NCBI GenBank assembly: GCA_015039465.1
Contig: MU130078.1
Span: forward strand, 35,740-56,042
DNA: 20,303 nucleotides
DNA from: Phlegmacium glaucopus
Taxonomy: Eukaryota > Basidiomycota > Agaricomycetes > Agaricales > Cortinariaceae
Reading direction: 5' to 3'
Of this stretch, positions 1 through 9,668 are shown piece by piece. Under the pieces are notes generated by a model, which saw only the letters and a program-made list of their open reading frames with translations, did no database searches and was not told the origin of the DNA. Each line of letters starts with the position of its first letter. The stretch's first letter is position 1. Position numbers and translations under genes: made by a program.

Positions 1-313
1 TATTTTTTAGTGTGAAAGTTGTTATATTTAGCTTTGGCACCATATAAATCAAAAATTGTGGCTCAATGGGTGGGCGTTTATGTGACTTCCTCGTCGGTAG
101 GAAATGAAGCCAAAAGTGGTGCACGTGATCCGGAGCCGAGCTTGCCAATGCACCTATATTTCGCGAAAGCATACGATAGTCTTACAATAATCGTTGCGAT
201 ATGGGAAATGTAAGCAAAACAATCTCAATCTGCAATTTTTGCATTGTAGAACAGCGTATATACTATATCACAGGTGACAGTAAAAAATGAAGCTGAAAAA
301 TGGAGGGACATTG
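1..313. other. Left flank, no gene seen
   Basis: AT-rich sequence. The only open frame of note (plus, 19-213, 64 codons) shows no family motif and no splice context, so it is not called. The right end of this stretch is the presumed 3' flank of the minus-strand gene that stops at 314-316. Confidence 0.5.
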
Positions 314-1126
314 TCAAAGGGGGCGAGTCACACACTCAGGGCATTTCAGCGACCTTGGCGGTTGCCCGGGATATTTGATGAATCCGAGTCCGTAGGTGTA
401 TTTAGTCCGCGGTACAGGTACACCTTTGGAATCTAATTAGCAAGGATGGGGCAGAAAAAAAAGGGCATTCTCGTACGTTTGAAGTTTAGGCAAGCCCATT
501 TCCCATCACCCTCGCCATCCAAATACCAAGCAGGTGGTTCATCGAACCCTAAAAAAAGTCGTATCCTCTCAACCTCTTCCTCAGGAGGGTTTTCCATGCT
601 GTCGTTCCAGTTCGTCCATATGCATATGAGGGCACAGGGGTTTCCAGATGGAAGGCCCAATTCAGGCGTGATAGAGGTGATGCCTAGTCTGTCTCGCACC
701 GCATGTTGGAGAAGGTGCTGCGTGTCCAAAGTGCTCACATTGACCTCTATAGGTATACCAGGACGAAGGCTCATTTTGACCAAGAATCCTTCTTTTTCAC
801 CAATGACCTCAAGTTGTTCATTTGTGTAAAGCCAGCCGTAGCAAAGCTTTGGCGGTTGAAGACGGTAGCCTGGTCGGACATGCAAACCTTTTGGAAGGCT
901 CTTCATTGGAAACAAGTCTGCTGCGGCTTCACGGCCTAGCTTAAGGGTGCGCGAAAATAATTACAATTTTGGGAAAGAACGCATCAATGGGGAGAAATGG
1001 ACCTACGCGAAATCCACTCCGGCCTAGTGGCTTCGGAGGCTTCAAGGCCTCTGGAAAAGCCACCCTATCTGCAATGATTGCAGCTCTAGCGTCCGGATCA
1101 ATCTTGAGGGGAGATGCGTTGGACAT
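314..1126 (-). CDS. Three-exon gene of unknown function, 233 aa
   Basis: I do not recognise the family. The model is 1007-1126, 477-939 and 314-432 on the minus strand, with introns of 67 bases (940-1006, GTAGGT...TTAAG) and 44 bases (433-476, GTACGA...TTAG). All phases agree and the joined frame is open: 120+463+119 bases give 233 codons plus TGA. The first junction joins PLGRSGFR to LGREAAADLFPMK; the second joins LNFK to HSKGVPVPRTKY, and the protein ends in LKCPECVTRPL. The last exon would be missed by a plain reading frame, which runs into a stop inside the 44-base intron. The start could also be an ATG at 1201, adding 25 residues with a hydrophobic stretch (IYIPIIAILTSTL). I prefer 1126 because MSNASPLKIDPDARAA looks like a normal soluble N-terminus. 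The composition suggests a cytosolic protein. Confidence 0.6.
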
Positions 1127-1384
1127 TGCGTCGTGAGAGTAAAATTTCAGAGTGCTGGTAAGTATAGCAATTATAGGTATGTAAATACTAAACGTTGACA
1201 TTGTGACAAGCCTTCATAGCCCCCAACATATACCCCCTCTGACTACAGAAGAACGTTGTCGAATATTCGCAAAATGTATCGCTGCTGCAAACACTTCGGA
1301 CAGTGCCACCCCTACTCCATACCCGACTGGCTGGTATCTTCCTAAGAACATAATTGGCTTCTTTGGGCTCTTTTTCTGCTATTA

Positions 1385-2499
1385 GACCTCTTTGCCATAC
1401 GATCGGCGAACAGTGGAGACACTTCGCAAATACTTTGTCTTCTTTCGTTTTCGCAATAGTGAGGGGTACCGTCAAACAGTTCATTCTCTAGAACAATCAT
1501 ATCTCAAAGCCAACCACAAGGGAACCCTCTACCCTACTTTCCGCCCACTCATTGTCCAACATCATCTGCGATTTATTGAGGACATTTGTATAATTTTTTC
1601 AACACATGTCTTCCGATGGAATCTCCGCGAAACCACATCCGCAGAAGACTGTCCCTGAAGCTGTATTGGTGAATTCTTTTAAGGATTTGATGGATCTTTA
1701 TTGTTGGAGAATGTGCGACACCGAACTATGTATCGGGGTGGCAATGTGACGACCAAGAGTTTATGCTATCTGATCGTTGTTTCACTGGACGAAGGCTTTG
1801 ATGAGGATCAGTAAGTCCATTGACTTTTATTCTTTCATATCCGTTTTGAAAAAAAATGGGCAGGGAGTGTTGTGATTTGTTCTTTCCTATCTTCCCTGGC
1901 ACCTGTCTACTAACTGGTGGTGGGCAATGTATATCCTCGGAACAGCCAGTGGTCATTATCTATCAACATCAACTTATCGACAAACAAGCCGTTCAACGGT
2001 GTGGCTCGACCTAGGCCTTGAATCTGCGTCAGACGTCCATTTAAGGAATGCCATGATCCTCCAGACTTATCCTGGTCGTCATCTTTTGATGAGTTTCGCT
2101 GGATCCAAGAACATCAGGACTATAGCAGACTAAAACAACGATGTCGTCAGAAGTTCTTGCAGGAGACCGTTATGAAAACTCTGGTTGTAAACGGATCACT
2201 GATTCTCACCGAGCTTACAGACGAGGTTGTCATAATTGGAGATTCCGCTGTTGCGCATGGATCGTTCTCAGATGTTTGGAAAGGCAACTGGGACGATCCC
2301 GTTGAAAGAAGACCCCGAGTTGTGCGTGAAATTCTAACATGCATTTTATCTGAACCGACATTGTGTTTCCAGGTGGCGTTAAGATTCCTTCGTCAAATCA
2401 TGGTTCAGAACGTTCGTGAGAAGTTGCTCAAGGTTTTTTTATTCTTTTCTACTCTCTCTTTTACTTTTATCACTCACCAGTACATTGTAGCGTCTCCAC
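1385..2499 (+). pseudogene. Broken copy of the DUF4238-kinase gene
   Basis: This is the counterpart, in opposite orientation, of roughly 4903-6045 of the intact minus-strand gene. It starts inside the DUF4238 region at LPYDRRTVETLRKYF-like sequence and keeps the third and fourth introns of the parent (for example the GTGCGTGAAAT donor near 2324). Homology stops at GCGTCTCCA near 2499, just after the start of the parent's exon 5. Lesions against the parent are: a 2-base loss near 1575 followed by TAA after TFV; a 1-base gain making GVAM then TGA near 1746; a 5-base loss near 1785; and about 40 bases missing near 2075. The N-terminus and the whole catalytic half of the kinase (HGD, DFG, APE regions) are absent. 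It keeps GDSAVAHGSFSDVWKG and VALRFLRQIM. It cannot encode a working kinase; transcription is possible but unproven. Confidence 0.85.
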
Positions 2500-2649
2500 C
2501 CTATGTTGGATGAATCCAGAGGTGCCGGGAACGTGCCGCGGACCAGCGTCAGTCTGCAGCGCACTGATTTTTATTTTATTTTTATTTGTTTTGTATAGAT
2601 CATAGCTATTGTCGACACGTATACTTCTTTATACCTCACTTTCAAGCTT

Positions 2650-3590
2650 CCTCAGTTTCAAACATTACTCACCTCGTAAATGAAACTGGCGTCATTCTTT
2701 TCCACCCTGTCCTATTCCTACTAGTATCCTGCCTCTTCTTTCTCGATATGCAACCTGAAGGAGTCATTGTTATCGGGTATGTTTTAACTATCCATTTCTC
2801 CATTTGCATTGATTTGAAACCAAAAATCATTTTGATAGATTGGATTATTTCCCTATATTACTTTCATCCAATCTATCATCAACGTCGAACAGGACCCTGA
2901 TATAGGCATCCTCCTCCCAGAATTGCTTCCTATCAGTATGGATATGACACCTCAAGCTGTAGCTCCTCATCTTCAAACTCTAGCTTCACTCAATACCATC
3001 CTCGAGGATTTACATTCAACGGACAAAATTGGATACCGTGTTTTATTGCGGGATGGATTATACTGGATTGTGTTACTGGGTCGATTGGGGATGATGCCCT
3101 CATCAACAAAATCGCTCATTTGGTGCTCATAGATCCTATACCTATTCTTGTATCCGACCCTTCCGTCGCTCACAACTTTCTGTATCGAGAACCATGGACC
3201 ACTACCGCATCTTCATCTTCATCACCATCGACATGTTCTCACTGGTGTTCTCCCCACTCTGCCGCTTCATCTTGGCAATTATGGTATTTCGCAAGTCGGG
3301 ACGCAGATGTGGCTCGTACATTGTGTCGTTCTTTCTTTTGGTCCGAAGGTGGGATGTGGATAGAGGTGGCTGCTTTTTTAAAACCAAGAAGATTTTTAGA
3401 TAGTGTGGCGTCCTTAGCGACGTATCATAATGAAGTTGATGACGATTACATTTCACCGTCCACCTACTTTACAAATGCAGGCTACCATCATCCAACAGCG
3501 ACATCGACGACGGAGAAACATGGCAGTCATACTTGGCGGTTCAGATCAAATCATTCCAGCGGATGCTGGAGGTTGTGAGACGGTATATTC
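2650..3590 (+). pseudogene. Degenerate alpha/beta hydrolase gene
   Basis: Consecutive frames together resemble a basidiomycete alpha/beta hydrolase. After an intron ending TGATAG near 2840, one frame reads IGLFPYITFIQSI and continues through LLPELLPISMDM and ILEDLHSTDKIGYRV. A shift near 3040 leads to FIAGWIILD, HLVLIDPIPILVSDP, VAHNFLYREP, LWYFASRDADVARTL and FFWSEGGMW. A further shift leads to NMAVILGGSDQIIPA (the usual strand before the catalytic acid), then another to LEVVRRYIRDV followed by TAA. The GxSxG nucleophile elbow expected between GYRV and FIAGWI is missing, so even a frame-corrected product would lack the catalytic serine. The 3' end is cut off by a fragment of the neighbouring DUF4238-kinase gene. 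The family call rests on motif order remembered for this group, not on a search. Confidence 0.6.
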
Positions 3591-3635
3591 GAGATGTGTA
3601 AAGTTGGTTTTGGGGTATGGGGTCATCCAACTTCA

Positions 3636-3710
3636 ATTTGGTATTGCGTCGTTCAACATGCTGATCACGGATTTAGATTGGGCGGTATACCGTCAATGGA
3701 AAGCTATGAT
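3636..3710 (-). pseudogene. Scrap of promoter and exon 1 of the DUF4238-kinase gene
   Basis: The plus strand here matches about 6390-6480, which holds the start codon and upstream region of the intact gene. Shared stretches include TCGTTCAACATGCTG and TTAGATTGGGCGGTATACCG. Read on the minus strand it gives ATG then LNDAIPN and a TGA, against MLNDPIPNYIPEF in the intact gene. It is therefore a dead start-codon copy in the same orientation as the intact gene. It abuts the 3' end of the hydrolase relic. Confidence 0.7.
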
Positions 3711-4009
3711 GCAACGGAATGAAGAGCAGTGCTTTGTTTAGTAGAGGGTGGCTTAAGAGGATCGCCATCCAGGCTTTTGTCGTGAACGGTAGGCATGGGG
3801 AGGGAAGCAGGCTGCAGGGCTGCACACACGAAGCTCAGATGGCTGATATTAACTCTCCTTGGATTTCCAAGCCACAGCCATATTTCCTCAACATTATTAA
3901 ACCCATAATCACCCGATAAGAAAACAAGGAAAGAGGATAGTAGTACAAAGAACAGATGAGGTTTGAAAACATGCGACCAGGCTATATAGATAAATTTCCC
4001 TATGCTCAC
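3711..4009. other. Intergenic, 3' flank of the DUF4238-kinase gene
   Basis: No gene seen. A minus-strand frame (3704-4009) is open but has no recognisable motif and sits directly behind the stop of the kinase gene. It is best read as 3' untranslated or spacer sequence. Confidence 0.45.
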
Positions 4010-6408
4010 TCATCGCCGTGAACCATCCAGAGCCTCCAAAAACGACAACATATGAGACATCGTCGGACGTAGACTGGGCTCATCGCTCCAACAGTGATCC
4101 AGCATGTTCCAGAATGAGTCCTCTCCACGCGTATCCAATTTAAGAAGGCAAGTTTTACATCTTGAGGGCTTGATACCTCGCAAAATGTCTACTGTAACAG
4201 CGTGATCATTGGTTCGATTGGGGTAGGGAAGTTGCCCTGTAGTGATCTAAGTGCATCAGGAAATAAAAAAACATTAGTCTGTGTTTGACCTTGACCAAAA
4301 TAAGATTTGAAGTTTACCTCAAGGCATACGGAGGCGAATGCATAAACGTCGCTGGATGTAGTGATGGGGGGGACGTGACCATCATCGTGGATCAGAGCCA
4401 TGATGAGCTCAGGAGCCATCCATCGCGTTGATCCTGCAAAGAAGGATGTGCCCATATTAATGGATTCCGACATTTCCTCCATGACTTTGGAAAGACCAAA
4501 GTCAGTGATGATAGCATATCCCTTCTCATCCACCAGAATGTTTCCCTGCGATCTATGTTAGCCAAAGATCCAACAAGAAGCAAGAATACAAAAGCGAATC
4601 TGACCCCTTTCAAATCTCCATGCACAATCATCGGCTTAACCGTGTGCAAGTACGCAATACCAGATGCGATCTGCACCAACTACACCAGTAATGAATATTT
4701 GTGGCCAGAATACTATAATCTGGGTGGCTTACTAGCTTTAATCGATTGGCTTCTGGATTGTGCTTTAAATAATGGCAGATTGTACCATTGTCACACCACT
4801 GCGAGACCATGGCAATACTATTCGGCGATTGTACGATGCCAAATAACTGGCTGACATTCCTATGACAAAGCCTATGCCATGCAAGAACTTCTGCTTGGAG
4901 ACGCTACAATATACTAGTGAGCGATGAAAGTAAAAGAGAAAGTAGAAAAGAATGAAAAACCTTGAGCAACTTCTCCCGAACGTTCTGAACCATAATTTGA
5001 CGAAGGAACTTCAAAGCCACCTGGAAACACAATATCAGTTCAGATAAAGGTATATGTTAGAAATTTCACGCACAACTCGGGGTCTTCTTTCAACGGGATC
5101 GTCCCAGTTGCCTTTCCAAACATCTGAGAACGATCCATGGGCAACGGCGGAATCTCCAATTATAACAACTTCGTCTGTAAGGTCGGTGAGAATCAGTGAT
5201 CCTTTTACAACCAGGGTCTTCGTAACGGTCTCCTGCAAGAACTTCTGACGACATCGTTGTTTTAGTCTGCTATAGTCCTGATGTTCTTGGATCCAGCGAA
5301 ACTCATCATAAGACGATATTGAGAGAGCGACTGTGCGAAGAGACGAAAAGTATAGACGACTAGGATAAGTCTGGAGGATCATAGCGTTCCTTAAATGGAC
5401 GTCTGACGCAGATTCGAGACCTAGGTCGAGCCAGACCGTTGAACGGCTTGTTTGTCGATAAGTTGATGTTGATGGATAATGACCATTGGCTGTTCCGAGG
5501 ATATACAAAGCAAGCGTAGGGAAGATAGGAAAGAACAAATCACAACACTCCCTGCACACTTTTTTTTAAAACAGATATAAAAGAGTAAAAGTCAATGGAC
5601 TTACGGATCCTCATCAAAGCCTTCGTCCAGTGAGCCGAAACAACGATCAGATAGCATAAACTCTTGGTCGTCGGTTGCCACCCCGATACATAGTTCGGCG
5701 TCGCACATTCTCCAACAATAAAGATCCATCAAATCCTTAAAAGAATTGACCGATGCAGCTTCAGGGACAGTCTGCTCCGGATGTGGTTTCGCGGAGATTC
5801 CATCGGAAGACATGTGTTGAAAAAATTCCACAAATGTCCTCAAAATAAATCGCAGACGATGTTGGACAATGAGTGGGCGGAAAGCAGGGTAGAGTGTCCC
5901 ATCTTGTGGTTGGTTTTGATATGATTGTTCTAGAGAATGAACCGTTTGACGGTACCCCTCACTATTGCGAAAGCGAAGGAAGACAAAGTATTTGCGGAGT
6001 GTCTCCACTGTTCGCCGATCGTACGGCAAAGACTTCTTTCCAGCATAGCTTTCTTCACTCCACACCGTTCGTTCCAATAAATCATTAAGCGCTGCTCGAG
6101 TGGCCAATTCAAGAAGCGAGAAGGCATCCTCGGCATCCTTGAGCGCTCTGCGTGTTTCATTTTCCAGGAAACCGTTGTTGAGGTCCTGGAAAACCGGCTT
6201 GGGTTCCTTCGGGGGTTGATGAAACTCCATCAACTCGTTATCGTAGACATCATAGATATGCACTCGTGGTGGACGAGAAGGTAGGATGGGTCCACTGCAA
6301 GAACATGAATAGATGTAAGAAAAGCAGCAAAATTGAAGGCCCGTACGTAGAAAGCCAGAATTTCAGAAGAAATTCGGGAATGTAGTTTGGTATTGGGTCG
6401 TTCAACAT
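4010..6408 (-). CDS. DUF4238 domain fused to a protein kinase, 666 aa
   Basis: The eight exons on the minus strand are 6347-6408, 5605-6294, 5074-5551, 4961-5020, 4733-4903, 4605-4679, 4318-4545 and 4010-4246. Introns are 52-71 bases and the frame is open throughout. Residues about 8-290 look like DUF4238: NYIPEFLLKFW at the start, RRTVETLRKYFVFLRFRN in the middle, EFMLSDRCFG near the end. Residues about 380-660 are a protein kinase of the TKL-like type common in Agaricomycetes. It has a glycine loop GDSAVAHGSFSDV (383-395), VALK with Lys414, catalytic HGDLKG (507-512), DFG (527-529), RWMAPE (553-558) and the C-lobe HCWSDEPSLRPTM. The first loop position is less glycine-rich than usual. All catalytic residues are present, so an active Ser/Thr (possibly dual) kinase is likely. 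DUF4238 has no known activity; it may sense or bind a partner. Start ATG at 6408 gives MLNDPIPNYIPEF. Confidence 0.85.
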
Positions 6409-7347
6409 GCTGCTACATCGATGAGCTTAGTAGAGATCATGGATTTTAGATTGGGCGGTATACCGTCAACGGAAAGCTTGGGGTATATTTCGATGAAGAT
6501 ATGCTGCCCAAGTGAGCATGCCGTTTGAGGATGGAGCAAGAAAAATCAGACGGTGTGTCGTGGTCGTTGGGATGTAGTCCTCGGAAATGAAAGAGGCAGT
6601 GATTGCCAAATGCGTGCAATGGCGAGCGGAAGAGTGGCAGGGTGATTAGAGGTTACTGGTTGCCTTGCTACGAGAGCATCGACGGCGACGAACTCGTTGA
6701 ATATCGACTGGGCAGAGTCTGATTGACACTGCTGGGTACATAGTTAACTTTAAGGTGCACAGGCGAGGTTGCGTCACAGGGTCCTTTCCCCAGTGATAAC
6801 GGAATGAGAGTGGCACCTCTCACACCAAGGACCTGATAAATAGGTAAATGCCGGAGCAATTGGGACTTTTTGGGGCTGGAGGCGGTGGTCCAGACCCGGT
6901 GTCGTATGATGTCAGTCAGGAAGGGTGCTTGATTCTACTCACCAGTATCCCCGAGAGGGTTAATATTTCCATGAGGCTCCAAAACTACAAGCCCCATCGC
7001 ACGAGAAAATTGGCTTATTCCAAGTACACTTGTTTTCGTCCCAGATTAAAGGTCCAGACCACCCCACAATATCGGAGTGGAACTTCTAGTAACTACTCTG
7101 TGTACTAAATATTCCTGAATTATTACTCAAGGGAAACTTGAAGGAGTGGACTCTATATATACATGCTCGGGTCCCGATTTAGGCGCAGCATCATGTTCAA
7201 GGAGGATACTTGGGTGTTCAGACCCCGCTAGTGGAAGTTAACGGATGTGAAGGACTACGTCAGCTGGCCGCGATCTGCCCGACAGCAAATATGTGCAAAG
7301 AACGCGCTCCCGAATAAAATAAAATTATCGCGTAATTTTTTTTTCGC
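6409..7347. other. Intergenic region, no supported gene
   Basis: The left end (6409 to about 6490) is the upstream region of the DUF4238-kinase gene and is the part duplicated at 3636-3710. The rest holds short frames on both strands (for example 6848-7108 plus, 6668-6859 minus) without motifs or matching splice signals. A fragment of an old gene cannot be excluded. Confidence 0.4.
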
Positions 7348-7354
7348 TATATAG
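7348..7354 (+). promoter_or_regulatory. Probable TATA box of the peroxiredoxin gene
   Basis: TATATAG lies 51 bases before the ATG, followed by a pyrimidine-rich leader (CCCTTTCCTCTGTTTTCC). The peroxiredoxin pseudogene at 17093 keeps only about 15 bases of leader before its ATG and lacks this box. Confidence 0.5.
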
Positions 7355-7404
7355 ATTGCCCTGCCCTTTCCTCTGTTTTCCTTTCACCCAACTCTCATCT
7401 CGAA

Positions 7405-8376
7405 ATGGTTGCACTTATCCAACGTCCCGCACCTACCTTTAAAGCCGAGGCTGTCGCTGAAAGCCTTTTCATTGATGTTTCTCTGACAGATTACTTGGGC
7501 CAATGGTATGTAGATAATCTTCTACTAGATCCCTCGCACAGAGATTCACTTTTCCTGGACGCGTAGGGTCATTCTCCTCTTCTACCCAATGTCAGTATTT
7601 TTTTCTCAATCTCTTCTCCATATTTCTGATCTTTTCTTAGGGACTTCACTTTTGTCTGCCCGACGTGAGTGTCACCTGACCGTGTCGCGAAAACTACCAT
7701 GATGTTCATCCTTTTATCAGCGAAATTCTGGCTTTTAATGATGCTTTACCGCGTTTCAAAGAGCTCAACACAGCTGTGTTCGGTAAAAAAAAATTGACCT
7801 TGTTCTACAATTAAGAATACCTTACACGTCAATCTAGGCATTTCCACAGACTCCAAGTTCTCCCATTTCGCCTGGGCTACCCAATCACGCAAAGAAGGTG
7901 GACTTGGCCCTGATCTCAAACTTCCTCTTATTGCAGACAGGAATATGAATATTTCGCGTGATTACGGCGTTCTTCTGGAAGACGAGGGTATTTCGCTACG
8001 TGGCTTGTTCATCATCGATCCTAAGGGTACCCTGAGGTGAGCCACTGTCTTCTTTGGCTAACCACCGCTAATAAATCTCTCTCCGTCGAAAGACAAGTTA
8101 CCGTCAACGACCTGCCAGTTGGTCGTTCAGTCGAAGAGACCATTCGACTTATCCAAGCTTTCCAGTACACTGTACGTTGATTCATTATCTATTTATTGTA
8201 TTTTACACTCTGCGTAGGATAAGCACGGTGAAGTCTGCCCGGCAAACTGGACGCAAGGTTCCAAAACCATCAAAACCGACCCCGTCGCCAAGTTAGAGTA
8301 CTTCTCCGTTGCTACTAATGGGCAGTGTAGTGGGGAGACCAACGGCTCGGCCAAAAAACGTCCACGCGTCGAATAA
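7405..8376 (+). CDS. TSA1: Typical 2-Cys peroxiredoxin, 215 aa
   Basis: Reduces hydrogen peroxide and organic peroxides, normally with thioredoxin as electron donor. The seven exons are 7405-7505, 7567-7590, 7641-7664, 7721-7782, 7838-8036, 8093-8171 and 8218-8376; phases agree and the frame is open. The peroxidatic cysteine is Cys48 in DFTFVCPTE and the resolving cysteine is Cys170 in GEVCPANW. The GGLG loop (KEGGLGPDL) and a YF pair (LEYFS) mark the over-oxidation-sensitive eukaryotic type. The usual C-terminus is extended by about 25 residues: a third cysteine (GQCSGE), then a basic cluster KKRPRVE that resembles a nuclear localisation signal. Exons 2 and 3 are only 24 bases each and code for the segment around the active cysteine. 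It is the first gene of a duplicated unit; the second copy is dead. The symbol is by family only. Confidence 0.93.
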
Positions 8377-9040
8377 ACGCTATATGCAACCTCCTATATC
8401 CCTGCGACCTTTGATTCTTTCGACAATCTAGATGACTGAAGACTTGAAGAATGGTGCTTCCTTGACCTGACTGTCTCTATCTCACTACGTCTTTATTCAA
8501 AGTTATATAATTAGGTTATACCCCGACTTACATGTCATTACTTGGCCTCATTAACACTAGTCATATATATTAGGTCGAACGGAAATCAATGCATACACTT
8601 TGGAATCGAGATGCTGTTTGCCCTTTGACTTACTCAACGAATTGAAAACTGCATGTCCATCCAGGCTGGAAGGCAGGTCTATTTTTATCGCTAACCATTG
8701 CAGGTGTCTGTCTAAACGCATGAACCCATCCTACCTTTGACGATGTCACCCCACGGCCATATTTAAACTTCAAGCCTATTCAGCCGACACCCAGCCATAC
8801 CTTCGGTGTAACTAAGATCCTCCAGTTGTGGACGAACCCGAAAACTGCTGCGATGTTCTCGGAGCCATGTATAAGTGGCAGGTAACAATATTTTGAATTC
8901 GAAACAGATTCGCCTTTGCTCATGGAAATAAGATGTCGACGTCTCTTCTGTACGATATCACTTAGGACAAGACTCGATGGCCATCAGTCTTCCCATAATA
9001 TCATAAAGTTGTTCTGGGTACGGACGTCTATTTGGTGTCC
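8377..9040. repeat. Shared flank of duplicated unit, copy 1
   Basis: 3' flank of the peroxiredoxin gene, matching 18072-18750 almost continuously with small indels. Examples are the blocks beginning AACGCTATATGCAACCTCC, CATGTCATTACTTGGCCTC and GTGTAACTAAG. No gene is supported in either copy; the open frames are not conserved between them. Confidence 0.8.
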
Positions 9041-9062
9041 GACGTTATTTTTACCTACTTTA

Positions 9063-9097
9063 GAGGGCCATCGCGTAGCGCGGCATGTACGAGTCCC
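9063..9097 (+). repeat. 35-bp hairpin repeat, Helitron-5'-end-like, copy 1
   Basis: It begins GAGGGCCATCGC and ends GTACGAGTCCC, with an internal weak stem (CGC/GCG and flanking CC/GG). Its near-identical inverted copy is at 16975-17009, differing mainly in the loop. A more distant copy in the same orientation is at 16361-16389. The likeness to fungal Helitron ends (GGGCC, small hairpin, then ACGAGT) is from memory. Confidence 0.6.
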
Positions 9098-9237
9098 TCT
9101 TTTTTTAAATTTTGTTCCCTCTCACTACTAACAACTAACCTTCCACCGAGGTAACCAATCCAATCAGAAAAATATTTTTACCGTCAGTGAAAGCTCTAAA
9201 TAACATTTCTCGGCGTTGTTGATCAATCAACCCAGCA

Positions 9238-9620
9238 CTACCCAGCAATCGCATGTGTATCTGTACCAAAAAACAAAGAGAGTCAATAAAATATTTGATG
9301 TCATTCAAAAGCCACCCCCTAACACATACCTGCCCCTTTCTGTGCATTCGAAGCACTCAACACATCCAACAAACCATTACACCAGCCTGCAATGAAGCCT
9401 ATCTGCGTCAACTTGCCAAAGATGGAGGGGAAAACAGACGAAAGCTGAGATTGGATAATTTCAAGGAGACGTTGAACATCGCCTGGGTGCCTCCTCCCTT
9501 AACCGGCTGTTGTTTTTGGTCCTGTTTTCGTGTCTGTTGTGTCTGTTGTTCTTGAACCGTAGAAACACCAGCAATACGACTACTCAACGAATCCTGGATA
9601 GCGCGTAACCGTCTGTCCAT
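9238..9620 (-). CDS. Predicted small three-exon gene, 75 aa, unknown
   Basis: The model on the minus strand is 9569-9620, 9330-9482 and 9238-9260, with introns of 86 bases (GTGTTT...CCCAG) and 69 bases (GTATGT...TACAG). Phases fit at both joins and the frame is open to TAG. It starts MDRRLRAIQDSLSSRIAG, continues DVQRLLEIIQSQLSSVF, then a hydrophobic stretch (IFGKLTQIGFIAGW, GLLDVLSA), and ends KGADTHAIAG. An in-frame TAG lies just before the ATG. The helical first part and the hydrophobic middle might be an amphipathic or membrane-associated segment; no family is recognised. It could be the 3' end of a larger gene caught in the insertion. It has no counterpart in unit 2. Confidence 0.4.
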
Positions 9621-9630
9621 CTACTTGTAC

Positions 9631-9668
9631 ACAACGATCAAGACCCACAACGATTAAGATCCACAACC
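9631..9668 (+). repeat. Short tandem repeat, 16-base unit
   Basis: ACAACGATCAAGACCC is followed directly by ACAACGATTAAGATCC and a partial ACAACC. It lies just upstream of the predicted small minus-strand gene. Confidence 0.7.

Noticed and set aside
446..829. Plus-strand open frame of 127 codons
   Set aside because: It is the antisense shadow of exon 2 of the 233-aa minus-strand gene and has no motif of its own.
941..1201. Minus-strand frame of 86 codons as a separate gene
   Set aside because: Its 3' half reads into an intron; a GTAGGT donor at 1006 joins it in frame to the next exon.
3704..4009. Minus-strand frame of 101 codons
   Set aside because: Low-complexity translation directly behind the kinase stop, no splice context and no family resemblance.
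5035..5559. Minus-strand frame starting MCREC as an independent gene
   Set aside because: The start lies within an intron; the frame is exon 3 of the DUF4238-kinase gene and phases match the exon before it.
6848..7108. Plus-strand frame of 86 codons
   Set aside because: No motif, no homology inside the window and no promoter-like sequence; probably chance.
9135..9356. Minus-strand frame reading IHMRLLGSAGLIDQQRRE
   Set aside because: It reads through the second intron of the predicted 75-aa gene; the phase-consistent junction uses another frame and ends in DTHAIAG.
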